NCBI GenBank assembly: GCA_003130835.1
Contig: QEXX01000048.1
Span: 38,138 to 102,137 of the forward strand
Length of the DNA stretch: 64,000 nt
Reading direction: 5' to 3'
Source: Anaerolineae bacterium
GTDB taxonomy: Bacteria; Chloroflexota; Anaerolineae; Anaerolineales; UBA4823
Shown here: positions 44,841 through 53,327 of the stretch, in pieces
Layout of the letters: the number at the start of each line of letters is the position of its first letter
Numbering within the stretch: the first letter of the stretch is position 1
Notes under the pieces: generated by a model
The model's input: only the letters and a program-made list of their open reading frames with translations
Databases searched by the model: none
Told to the model about the DNA's origin: nothing
Translations under genes and position numbers: made by a program

Positions 44841-46013
44841 TTGATCGATTTCAATCAAAAGGAAATCGAACGTACTCTAGTCAATATCTTAAATGGGCAG
44901 ATTGAGACTCGCTACACTGAAAAGCAGACTCCAGAGAGCTGGCTGCGGCTCTTTCATTATGCGGAACGGCATGGCATTGCGCCATTGATCTATTGGCAGC
45001 TCCGCCGAGAACCGACTTTGGTCCCCGCTCCGGTTTTTGAGCAGTTCAAACAAGCGTATCTGACGACGTTAGGTCGTAATCGCATCTTTCTTGCTGAATT
45101 AGACCGAGTGGTTCGTTTGCTTAATGCACAAGGGATTGCTGTCGTTTTATTGAAGGGGGCGGTTTTTGCCAGAACTTTGTATGAGGATATCGGCTTGCGG
45201 CCGATGAGTGATTTGGATATCCTAATCCATAAAGAGGACATTCCCCGCGCAGTCTCCCTGCTTAGGCAACATGGCTATGAGGAGCCTGTGTTGCATCAAA
45301 GTGAGTTGATTAAACGAGATATAACCCATGATGTTCACCTTCGCCGCTCTCAACTCCCAATGGTCGATATCGAAGTTCACTGGCTCTTAGTTGGCGGTGA
45401 AAAATTCCGCCAAAAGACGGATATGAACTGGTTTTGGAGAAGGATCATTCCACTCGAAGGATGGCCGAACGGTATTTATACCCTTTCACCAACGGCACAC
45501 CTTCTCTACTTATGTGGACATTTAGGTTACCAACATGGTTTAGGATCAGTGGGCTATTTATGGTTCGTGGATATTGCCCTTTTTCTACAGAAATACGTCC
45601 TCGAAATCGATTGGGAGGAATTTCTTGAAGGAGCAAAGCATCTTGCTTGGAGTGCGGCTGCTTATTACACCTTTGAAGCCGTTCAAACCTATTTGCTGCA
45701 AGCTCCACCGAAGGGGATTTTAGACCAATTGAAACAACAGATAACAATCCAAGAAGAACAGTATGTCACTTCAATCAGTGTGAGTTCTCCAAGTCGAGTG
45801 ACCTCTGCATGGATCCAATTTCAGCAATTGGATAATGCTGCCCGATTGCGAAATATTATCGGCCGTGTTTTTCCATCTTTAGCCTTTATGCGTGAACGAT
45901 ACGGTTTTCGCAGCAATTGGCAGGCCATCCTAGGCTATCCGGTACGGTGGGTAGACTTGGGCAACGTTTTGTTAAAATACGTCTGGGCTAGGGTAAGGGC
46001 AAAACACAGATAA
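44841..46013 (+). CDS. Nucleotidyltransferase-fold protein (uncharacterised NTP_transf_5 type)
   Basis: 390 residues. The central part carries the nucleotidyltransferase marks: GIAVVLLKGAVFARTLYEDIGLRPMSDLDILIHKEDI, where the two Asp of SDLDIL would bind metal, and a third acid in PMVDIEVHW. The remainder is helical. Members of this family are often found in polysaccharide or natural-product loci and their activity is unknown. Start is TTG 44841 with AAGAAGG upstream. Its 3' end faces the repeat array. Confidence 0.78.
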   Translation: MIDFNQKEIERTLVNILNGQIETRYTEKQTPESWLRLFHYAERHGIAPLIYWQLRREPTLVPAPVFEQFKQAYLTTLGRNRIFLAELDRVVRLLNAQGIAVVLLKGAVFARTLYEDIGLRPMSDLDILIHKEDIPRAVSLLRQHGYEEPVLHQSELIKRDITHDVHLRRSQLPMVDIEVHWLLVGGEKFRQKTDMNWFWRRIIPLEGWPNGIYTLSPTAHLLYLCGHLGYQHGLGSVGYLWFVDIALFLQKYVLEIDWEEFLEGAKHLAWSAAAYYTFEAVQTYLLQAPPKGILDQLKQQITIQEEQYVTSISVSSPSRVTSAWIQFQQLDNAARLRNIIGRVFPSLAFMRERYGFRSNWQAILGYPVRWVDLGNVLLKYVWARVRAKHR

Positions 46014-46080
46014 GAACTTGTTATATCGAGGATATCGGCTAGCGTAGGCGGCTGCTCGGCTACGTTAGGAGCCGAGCCCT

Positions 46081-46605
46081 ATAGCGGGTTTTGGTACGCT
46101 CGCTGGCGTTCGCTACTCACCCCGCATTGTGCATGCAGGTTGAGTAGGGCGTTAGCCCGTACCGAGACCTGTGCTGATGGTTTCGATACGCTGTGCTACT
46201 CACCCCGCATTGTGCATGCAGGTCGAGTAGGGCGTTAGTCCGTACCGAGACCTGTGCTGATGGTTTCGATACGCTGTGCTACTCAACTCGCTTTATGCAT
46301 GCAGGTCGAGTAGGGCGTTAGCCCGTACCGAGACCTGTGCTGATGGTTTCGGTATGCTGTGCTACTCAACTCGCTTTGTGCATGCAGGTCGAGTAGGGCG
46401 TTAGCCCGTACCGAGACCCAACGCTGCGCGTTTCGATAAGCTGGACTTCGTACTGCCACTCAATCCACAAGGGAAAAGTTTGCAGATCGAGTAAGCGGGT
46501 GCTTGTCCCAGCTGTATCGAGACCCATACTGCAGGCTTCGATATGTTGCACTTCGTTCCGCTACTCAACCCGCAAGGAGTACATTTTAGCCTGCCGCGTT
46601 ACTCA
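46081..46605. repeat. Array of 83-bp palindromic tandem repeats
   Basis: Three nearly identical 83-base units start at GCATGCAGGT: 46131-46213, 46214-46296, 46297-46379. They are flanked by a partial unit upstream (46081-46130) and two diverged units downstream (from 46380 and from about 46481). Each unit can fold into one long hairpin: GAGTAG...CCGTACCGAGACC, a loop of about nine bases, then GGTTTCGATACG...CTACTC. Within one arm GGGCGTTAGCCC makes a small extra palindrome. The array fills the space between two convergent genes, where it could end transcription from both sides. The few unit differences include compensatory-looking changes (e.g. CGATACG to CGGTATG). Confidence 0.85.
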
Positions 46606-46659
46606 ATTGTGCAATGTTGACATCCTCATCCGCAGAAGAAAAATGATTTTCTCCAATCG

Positions 46660-48270
46660 TTACCCTTTGCCTCTACGAAGATAGATTAAACAACCTATAC
46701 CCAGCATCAGAAATATCACAACCGAAAATGCTGAATCGTGGGGTTTTGTATGGAAGGATCTCAAGCTGATCACGTTTGGACCTACATTGTCCCCAACCGT
46801 AAACTCGGAGAAAGAGGTCAATCCGCTGCGGGTAATGGTCTTCTTTTCTGCATCAAAAGCGGATGCGGCGCAATCCCATTTGGAAATGCTGCTCATATAG
46901 TGGCAGATTTTATCTTTATCGTCTGGGGTAAAACCAATTGAGGGTAGTGTCAGGGTGTATACAAATCCATTCGCCGGTTGACCTTGTGAGTCCAAGCCTT
47001 CGATTTGCCAATAAACCCCGTTTTTTAGGTTGGGAGTCAGGGTTGCATCCGCTGCTGGATGATCTTTGTTGAAGCGTTGGACACGAATCTCGGCAAGAGT
47101 TCCGGGTTCTGTGATGTGAATCACAACCGGTTCACGCCAGTTGTATAAGGTATAGGTGCCACTGGCGGTGACTTGGACACAATCCCGCCCGGTCCACAGG
47201 GCAATGTTGCGATGGGTTTGCTCCTCCAACGTCTGCGTGAAGACACCGCCTACAGCGAGATACCCGTGGTAAAAGTCAAGCACTTCTACTTTTTTGCTGT
47301 TTATCGTAAAGGTGTCTCCCAGAGACTGCCAAGAGGAGCCGTCGTAGTACGCTAAAAATCTATTGGGGGAATTGTCGATTTTTCTAAACAATCCACCAAT
47401 GTATAGCCCTCCGCAGGAGTCAGCAGCAAGAGCTAACACAGGATCATCTGGATTTCCAAAAGAAGTCCAGTTTGATTGTTCAAGATAGGATAATCTCTGT
47501 ACCGGTTCAATAAAATCCCCCCCTATAACTAATGTTTCTTCATTGGTTACCTCAATAGCGTAAATTGAACTTAGGTTAGCTGAAGGAACAAAGGATGCAT
47601 CGAAGTCTTCCCAAGTGTTGCCATTGAATGATTTCACCATTGGATAGTAATCTTCATATTCCTCGTTATAGTATCTTCCAGCAATGTACAGAGTACCCGA
47701 TAGAACCATGTCAAAAACTGTATTACTGGAAGGTAGTCCACCATTAAATGACATCCAAGTTGCTCCACCTAACTGCATTACCCCGAAATCTCCCCCTGCA
47801 TAAAGTTTTCCGTTACTATCCCTTGCTAGGGCAAAGACCGTTACTGGTCCGTCTATCCCATTTCCCACTGCTGACCAATTACTCCCGTTCCATATAGCCA
47901 CGCGCTTGCACGAGGAACAGGAGCCGGTTCTGGTGAAATACCCTCCGGCATAAAGTCCCTCTGCGGTTGGGAGCAGTTCTAAAACGGCTCCATCGACGTT
48001 GTTAGCAATGCTTTGCCACGATGCGCCATCCCAACGGCGGATGTGTTTGTCACCGCTGCCATAACCTTCGCCTACATATAGGTAATTCTTGTCAAAGGCT
48101 ACAGCATGAACGGTGTGCGTTATATTGATCGATCCGATGTTCTTATCCCAATTCTCGTCACCGGGAAACTCTAAGCCATTCGACTCAGCCTGTGCTGGTG
48201 AGGGGAGTGTAACAAACAAAATTGCAATGAGCCCGAAAGCCAACAAGACAGCCAGAAAGATAGCGCGCAT
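46660..48270 (-). CDS. Secreted beta-propeller protein with C-terminal membrane anchor
   Basis: 536 residues: signal peptide (about 1-28, ending AQAES), then repeated blades with the words GLYAGG, KLYAGGDF, LYIAGRY, GLYIGGLF and W-x-x-G motifs, as in kelch/delta-60-like propellers, to about residue 370. A beta-rich domain of about 120 residues ends in ITRSGLTSFSEFTVGDN, and a C-terminal membrane segment (about 510-530) is closed by LRRGKG. A surface protein anchored at its C-terminus is likely. Strong AGGAGG site before ATG 48270. Ligand unknown. Confidence 0.8.
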   Translation of the reverse strand: MRAIFLAVLLAFGLIAILFVTLPSPAQAESNGLEFPGDENWDKNIGSINITHTVHAVAFDKNYLYVGEGYGSGDKHIRRWDGASWQSIANNVDGAVLELLPTAEGLYAGGYFTRTGSCSSCKRVAIWNGSNWSAVGNGIDGPVTVFALARDSNGKLYAGGDFGVMQLGGATWMSFNGGLPSSNTVFDMVLSGTLYIAGRYYNEEYEDYYPMVKSFNGNTWEDFDASFVPSANLSSIYAIEVTNEETLVIGGDFIEPVQRLSYLEQSNWTSFGNPDDPVLALAADSCGGLYIGGLFRKIDNSPNRFLAYYDGSSWQSLGDTFTINSKKVEVLDFYHGYLAVGGVFTQTLEEQTHRNIALWTGRDCVQVTASGTYTLYNWREPVVIHITEPGTLAEIRVQRFNKDHPAADATLTPNLKNGVYWQIEGLDSQGQPANGFVYTLTLPSIGFTPDDKDKICHYMSSISKWDCAASAFDAEKKTITRSGLTSFSEFTVGDNVGPNVISLRSFHTKPHDSAFSVVIFLMLGIGCLIYLRRGKG

Positions 48271-49413
48271 ATTTGTCCTCCTATCGAAAGCTGGTCAATT
48301 GTCAAAAGTTGCTTTTTAATCAGCTACTGAATGCCGATCACGGATTGGGACTATGATTCCCCCTCTCAGCACGAACGAACGTACTTCGTAGCTTGGTTGG
48401 GTTTACAAAGTCCGCTTTGAATATTAACTTTAATAGTATTGTATCGTTATTGGGAAAAATGGCAAGTAATTTTTTACCTGAATTTTGAATTTCTTCATGA
48501 GCGATCATCGTAATAGGCAGTTAAATCTCTTGCAGAAATAGTTAATTGACCGTTCTTCGATATTCTTGGTGCTTGTTGAAAAAACTAGGTGCAAATAGAA
48601 GATAAAGACATAGTATGTGGCGTGGGCAAGGCATCCTGCTCCAACCCTTGCCTCAAGCCTATTCCAGCCCGACATCACACTTAACTCTTGGGCATTCCCA
48701 AATCGCTTGCTGCCCCGTAAATACCTGCCGCCCACCACTAGGCTGTCTTCTCCTGGTAAGAGCGCCCTTAGCCCCCCTTCACTTCTCTCCCCTTCGACTT
48801 ACTAAACGCGTATCATAAGGTTGCCAGTCCCGCAAGACGGCGTACAGCCTGTAAGCATAGCACTCGACGGGTTAACAAAAGCCGCTCCCGTTCTTTTGTC
48901 CGCTGCCCAATCCCACGCCGTAAATGCTCTACATGGTTCGCCGCCGCTAGGAATATGCCAAGCAGGGCATAGAAGGGTACTGACATCCCTGTGTTGACAC
49001 CGCTCAGAGATCATCTGCGGTGGTTTAAGAACGGTTCGAGGCGCCATTTGCCCTGTTTCCGTGAGGAGGTTTGCCCTAGTTCCGCTCACAAAACCATCCG
49101 GGGACAAAACGCTCTCCTTGACCTTTTCATTCCAGCTCAATTTCATTCAGTAAAAAGCTCTAAATAGGAACAGGGGCATCTTTTCTGGAGTATAATTCTT
49201 CCTTGCGTTGAGGTTTTCGATTTAGATTTATGAAAAGGAAGGTCCTCCAGGATTTTCCTTTAGAAGCGTGGGGGATAGTTTTCTGAATTGGGCGTGGCTG
49301 TTGAAAGCCAGCGCAATGAACCTCAGCAAAGCTGTGAAATATTGACATCGCACCTGTGCTTTGGAAGCAACTTTTTGTGCAGCTTAGTCAAATTAAAAAA
49401 TGGAAGACGTAGG
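48271..49413. other. 1.1-kb region without recognised gene; possible decayed coding DNA on the minus strand
   Basis: Bases 48271-48600 are AT-rich and hold a likely promoter for the propeller gene. From about 48600 to 49150 the base composition is richer in GC. The minus strand there is open for 114 codons (49146-48802, MKLSWNEKVKES...), and a second minus frame is open for about 66 codons (about 49010-48813) with a regular Leu/Arg-rich sequence (TKERERLLLTRRVLCLQ). I recognise neither; two overlapping coding-like frames suggest a frameshifted remnant, perhaps of a mobile element. GGCAAGG...CCTTGCC (about 48623-48650) can form a small hairpin. I see nothing clear in 49150-49413. Confidence 0.3.
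48438..48465 (-). promoter_or_regulatory. Possible promoter of the propeller gene
   Basis: On the minus strand TTGCCA (48465-48460), a 16-base spacer and TACAAT (48443-48438). This would give a leader of about 160 bases before ATG 48270. Confidence 0.35.
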
Positions 49414-50313
49414 ATGATAAAGGAGCTTGATCGAAAAGGATTGATGCTGGGATTTGGAGCTTACTTAATATGGGGTTTTTTTCCATTGTATTTCAAAGCA
49501 CTGTCTTCGATCCCGTCAACTCAAATTTTAGCCCATCGGTTTGTTTGGTCTTTTCTTTTACTCGCCGGTGTATTGGCTTGGCGAAAGGAATGGCAAACCC
49601 TGGCTAGATTTTTACGAAACAAAAAAACCTTAGCCATATATGCTATTGCAGGCAGTTTACTAGCTGTTAACTGGGGGATGTATGTGTGGGCGGTCAACGC
49701 TGACTTTGTGGTGGAGACCAGCTTGGGTTATTTCATTAACCCCTTAGTCAATGTATTATTGGGTGTTTTATTCCTACGGGAGCGTTTACGTTGGTCTCAG
49801 TGGTTGCCGGTGGGGATTGCTGCGATTGGTGTAACTTACCTCACCTTAGAATACCACTCGCTGCCGTGGATTGCTCTAACGTTAGCCTTCTCATTTGGGT
49901 TTTATGGTTTGGTCAAGAAAGTGGCTCCTTTATCTTCGTTGTATGGATTGACCTTAGAGACAATGATGCTGTTTTTACCCGCTACCTTTTATTTGCTGAT
50001 GCAAGAAATCAACGGATCGGGAAGGTTTGGACACGGCACGCTATGGCTTACAGTTTTAGTCATGCTGACCGGGGTGGTAACCGTGATCCCCTTGTTGATG
50101 TTCGGGAGTGCAGCACGCCGCGTGCCGTTGTGGACGATGGGATTATTACAGTACATTGCGCCTACGTGTCAATTTCTCTTAGGAGTATTGATTTTCCATG
50201 AACCATTTACAACGGAACGATTGATTGGCTTTTCGATCATCTGGCTAGCCTTGCTTATCTTCTCGACCGAGCAATGGTGGTTAAGGAGCGTTCCCCAAGT
50301 AGTCTACAAGTGA
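49414..50313 (+). CDS. rarD: RarD-type EamA transporter
   Basis: Integral membrane protein of 299 residues with about ten membrane segments in two EamA halves. The start region GLMLGFGAYLIWGFFPLYFKAL and the NWGMYVWAVN and LGYFINPLVNVLLG motifs are typical of RarD, a drug/metabolite-superfamily exporter of unknown natural substrate. I start at ATG 49414, with GGAAG eight bases upstream; the frame extends back to 49288 but that part is not membrane-like. Confidence 0.92.
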   Translation: MIKELDRKGLMLGFGAYLIWGFFPLYFKALSSIPSTQILAHRFVWSFLLLAGVLAWRKEWQTLARFLRNKKTLAIYAIAGSLLAVNWGMYVWAVNADFVVETSLGYFINPLVNVLLGVLFLRERLRWSQWLPVGIAAIGVTYLTLEYHSLPWIALTLAFSFGFYGLVKKVAPLSSLYGLTLETMMLFLPATFYLLMQEINGSGRFGHGTLWLTVLVMLTGVVTVIPLLMFGSAARRVPLWTMGLLQYIAPTCQFLLGVLIFHEPFTTERLIGFSIIWLALLIFSTEQWWLRSVPQVVYK

Positions 50314-50464
50314 ATGGTTGAGGTCAGTTGGTTTGTTATGCTTTGGTTGACAATACCTATGGCACGAAACGATGTGAAGAACGTCCTCTAGCTAAACGTC
50401 TGCAAACCGATTACAATGCTGCGTGAGACGAGCTCGATTTGTTCGGTTTTTGGAGTAAGAGATC

Positions 50465-52099
50465 ATGAGACACCATCCTATTCGTGAAAATCAATTATCC
50501 CCAAAGTGGGATGTCATCATTATTGGATGCGGTATCAATGGTAGTGCGATTGCCAGAGATGCTGCCCTACGTGGATTGAGGGTGCTGGTGTTAGACAAAG
50601 AAGATATTTCTAGTGGGACATCCGCTTGGTCGACCCGCTTAATCCACGGTGGACTGCGTTACCTTGAATACTTTGAGTTTTCCCTCGTTCGTGAATCACT
50701 TGCCGAGCGAGAAAGATTACTCCGTAACGCACCCCATCTTGTGAAACCATTGGGAATGGCTTTCCCCTTTTACAAGCAGAATCGCAGACCCCCTTGGATG
50801 ATCCGATTAGGCATGATTCTCTACGATGTACTTTCATTCGATAAGAGTTTGGACCATCACCATATCCTGTCTCCGCAACAGGTTTTTGAACGGGTTGGCA
50901 ACTTAAATCCCGACGGATTAAGCGGAGCAGCCATGTATTATGATTGTCAGGTGGAATATGCAGAGCGGCTTTCGGTTGAAAATATGCTATCCGCTCAAGA
51001 AGCGGGGGCAATGTTTTTGAATTATGCCAAAGTAAAGCGGTTCATTTTGGAAGAGAATCGCGTTGGGGGAGTGGAGTTTGAAGACCTGCTCGATGGAAAG
51101 ACCTATACCGCTAAGGCTGATTTGGTGGTCAACGTGGGAGGCCCCTGGGTCGATGAAGTATTAAAAGGCATTGGCAAGCCGTTAAAGCGTCTGATCGGTG
51201 GGACAAAAGGCAGCCATCTGGTCGTTCCCGTTTTTCCGGGTGCACCGAAGATTGCTGTATATTTTGAAGCGCGAGCCGATGGTCGCCCGATGTTCGTTAT
51301 ACCTTGGACTGGACGCATTCTCATCGGAACAACCGACTTACCCTATCAGGGCGATTTGGATCATGTCGAAATCGACGATGATGAAATGAACTACTTGATG
51401 AGTGAAGCCAATGGTATCTTCCCTTCCGCTCAGATCACCCACGATCAAATCCTTTACACGTATTCGGGTATTCGTCCTTTGCCTTATGTCGGCCAGAAGA
51501 AAGCTGCTGCAATTACCCGCCGCCATATTATTCACGATCATGCTCCAGAAATCGAGGGGTTAATTTCGATCATTGGGGGAAAACTGACCACCTTTCGGAA
51601 TTTGGCTCAACAGTGTGTGGACTTAATTGGGCAAAAATTGAATCGACAGCTCAAGCCTTGCATTACCCAAAAACTGCCTTTGCCCGGTGCAGGGGAGGGG
51701 AATTTCTTTGACTTTCAAAAACAATTTCTTCTTGATAGCGGCTTTGAGCAAGATATTGCTACTCACCTAACGGATATCTATGGAGTGAGAGCTGAGAAAT
51801 TCCTTGAGTGGACTCGGAAAGAGCCAAAATTGAAAGAACGGTTACAGACCCACGACTCCACCATTGCTGCAGAAATCATTTTTGCCTTTGAAGAAGAAGG
51901 CGCTGAGACCATTCTAGATGTCTTGTTGCGTCGTTGTATGGGAGGATATAACAATCTGGCGGGATTGGATATCCTCGACCCCGCTATCCAAGTCGCTGGT
52001 GATTATTTTGGTTGGGATCAGAGTCGGAGAGAACAAGAAAAGCAGGCATACTTGAAATACATTCAACGCTATCGACCGAAGCTTTTACGGTCCCAATAG
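50465..52099 (+). CDS. glpD: Aerobic-type glycerol-3-phosphate dehydrogenase
   Basis: FAD-dependent enzyme oxidising glycerol-3-phosphate to dihydroxyacetone phosphate, passing electrons to quinone at the membrane. FAD-binding IIGCGINGSAIARDAALRG, then SSGTSAWSTRLIHGGLRYLE, GTKGSHLVVP, IGTTDLPYQGD and GGKLTTFR. Length 544 is normal. It connects lipid-derived glycerol phosphate (see the GDPD gene) to the triose pool. No glpF or glpK nearby. Start ATG 50465. Confidence 0.95.
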   Translation: MRHHPIRENQLSPKWDVIIIGCGINGSAIARDAALRGLRVLVLDKEDISSGTSAWSTRLIHGGLRYLEYFEFSLVRESLAERERLLRNAPHLVKPLGMAFPFYKQNRRPPWMIRLGMILYDVLSFDKSLDHHHILSPQQVFERVGNLNPDGLSGAAMYYDCQVEYAERLSVENMLSAQEAGAMFLNYAKVKRFILEENRVGGVEFEDLLDGKTYTAKADLVVNVGGPWVDEVLKGIGKPLKRLIGGTKGSHLVVPVFPGAPKIAVYFEARADGRPMFVIPWTGRILIGTTDLPYQGDLDHVEIDDDEMNYLMSEANGIFPSAQITHDQILYTYSGIRPLPYVGQKKAAAITRRHIIHDHAPEIEGLISIIGGKLTTFRNLAQQCVDLIGQKLNRQLKPCITQKLPLPGAGEGNFFDFQKQFLLDSGFEQDIATHLTDIYGVRAEKFLEWTRKEPKLKERLQTHDSTIAAEIIFAFEEEGAETILDVLLRRCMGGYNNLAGLDILDPAIQVAGDYFGWDQSRREQEKQAYLKYIQRYRPKLLRSQ

Positions 52100-52162
52100 C
52101 CCTGCATTTTTCGTATTTTGAGCGAAGAAGCATTGCCTTAGCAGGTAAAAGGTGCGGAAAAC

Positions 52163-52200
52163 AGGATGGCAGATCGGGTTGGCTGTCATCCTATCCTTTC
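52163..52200 (+). terminator. Probable glpD terminator
   Basis: Arms AGGATGGCAG (52163-52172) and CTGTCATCCT (52183-52192) pair at nine of ten positions with a 10-base loop, followed by ATCCTTTC. About 65 bases after the glpD stop. Confidence 0.5.
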
Positions 52201-52258
52201 TCCGTACCCAATGCTTCTTGGAAAAGCGGAAAGTGTCTACATGGTCAAGGAATTATCG

Positions 52259-52287
52259 TATAATACATACCGACTAGTCGGTATAAT
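52259..52287. promoter_or_regulatory. TetR-type operator overlapping TATAAT promoter elements
   Basis: ATACCGACTAGTCGGTAT (52267-52284) is a perfect 18-base palindrome. Its core, ACCGACTAGTCGGT, is the kind of site bound by many TetR-family repressors. It is flanked by TATAAT at 52259-52264 and overlaps a second TATAAT at 52282-52287, so a bound repressor would block transcription. It lies 290 bases before the ABC transporter operon. No TetR gene is in the window. Confidence 0.7.
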
Positions 52288-52574
52288 ATGATTTTTTATG
52301 AGATGCAAAGGATAGCTAAAATATTCGTTTATCAGCTCGGTTTTTGGTCTGAAAACAGAATGCTCATGAGTTATTTCCTTGAACAGTCCGTAACTGGTCG
52401 TTATAGCAGTTATCCTAAAAATTTGCTCTTTCAGCTTCGGAAGAGCAGGGTCAAATTTAGATGAAATTAATCTATTTCTTACACGCATCGTCTGAAATAT
52501 CAGGTAATATTCCATCTTGTGATTTAGGTTAAGAATGGCAAAACCGAAGGGCTAGCAAACGGCAAGAGGAGAAC

Positions 52575-53327
52575 ATGACCCAGCTTTCTGTTCAGGAGTA
52601 TCAGAAACAATACAGCGATCGAACGCTGGCTGATATAGAAGAGTACTCTTCTGTATCTCCCTTGATCGAAGCTAGGGATTTATGGAAAGTTTACCAGACT
52701 CCAAGTGCAGATGTGCCTGCCTTGAAAGGGATAACCCTTTCTATACAGCCGGGGGAATTTGTTATCGTCGTCGGAAAATCGGGAGCAGGAAAATCAACCT
52801 TGGTCAATTTAATCACCGCCATTGATATTCCAACGCGGGGAAGTGTCCTATTTCGGTCTCAATCGATCTTTGATCTTCCAGAAGATCAGAGAACTCGTTG
52901 GCGAGGAAAGAATTTGGGGATTGTGTTCCAATTCTTTCAACTATTTCCCACCCTGACAATTTGGGAAAACGTCAAGATCAGCATGGATTTATTGGGTGAG
53001 ATTCCCATGTCTGAGCGAAAGGAGCGGGCATTGGATTTACTCCGTCAGGTAGGCCTAGAGCAGCATGCGCGAAAAGTGCCGGCAAAGATATCCGGTGGCC
53101 AGCAGCAACGGGTGGCGATTGCACGAGCATTGGCAAATGATCCCCCTTTGCTCATCGCTGATGAACCGACCGGCAATCTAGATTCGCGCACTTCGGAGGA
53201 GATTATGGATTTGTTCGCTTCGTTCGTTGCAAGGGGAAAGTCGGTTTTGATGGTGACACACGATCGAGGCGCTCTGAAATGGGCAAGCCGGGTGGTAGAA
53301 ATCTTGGATGGGAAGTTGCTAGGATGA
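52575..53327 (+). CDS. ABC transporter ATPase (MacB/LolD family), first of two
   Basis: Cytosolic ATP-binding subunit, 250 residues. Walker A VGKSGAGKSTLVNL (about 73-84), Q-loop VFQFFQLFPTLT, signature ISGGQQQRVAIARAL, Walker B LLIADEPTGNLDSRT and the switch His in MVTHD. Compared with LolD it carries about 30 extra residues at the N-terminus. Its stop overlaps the permease ATG (ATGA), so both are translationally coupled. Substrate unknown; the family exports lipids, peptides or lipoproteins, or acts in mechanotransmission. Confidence 0.92.
   Translation: MTQLSVQEYQKQYSDRTLADIEEYSSVSPLIEARDLWKVYQTPSADVPALKGITLSIQPGEFVIVVGKSGAGKSTLVNLITAIDIPTRGSVLFRSQSIFDLPEDQRTRWRGKNLGIVFQFFQLFPTLTIWENVKISMDLLGEIPMSERKERALDLLRQVGLEQHARKVPAKISGGQQQRVAIARALANDPPLLIADEPTGNLDSRTSEEIMDLFASFVARGKSVLMVTHDRGALKWASRVVEILDGKLLG

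Larger units (their letters stand above)
52100..52574. other. 475-bp intergenic region between glpD and the ABC operon
   Basis: Holds a glpD terminator and a palindromic operator with two TATAAT hexamers (listed separately). Two weak open frames overlap on opposite strands (plus 52288 to about 52461, 58 codons; minus 52515-52237, 92 codons); neither has a recognisable motif or good ribosome site, so I do not call genes. The last 100 bases lead to the ABC ATPase, with AAGAGGAG before its ATG. Confidence 0.5.

Noticed and set aside
46131..46379. Integron attC sites (GTTAGCC near palindromes)
   Set aside because: The words do not fit the GTTRRRY/RYYYAAC pairing and there are no cassette genes or integrase.
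46081..46605. CRISPR array
   Set aside because: The whole 83-base unit repeats; there are no variable spacers and no cas genes in the window.
49030..49050. tRNA T-arm (GGTTCGAGGC)
   Set aside because: No cloverleaf can be drawn around it and no acceptor stem is found.
52237..52515. 92-codon minus-strand gene or divergent repressor before the ABC operon
   Set aside because: No helix-turn-helix or other motif, no ribosome site, and it overlaps an open frame on the other strand.
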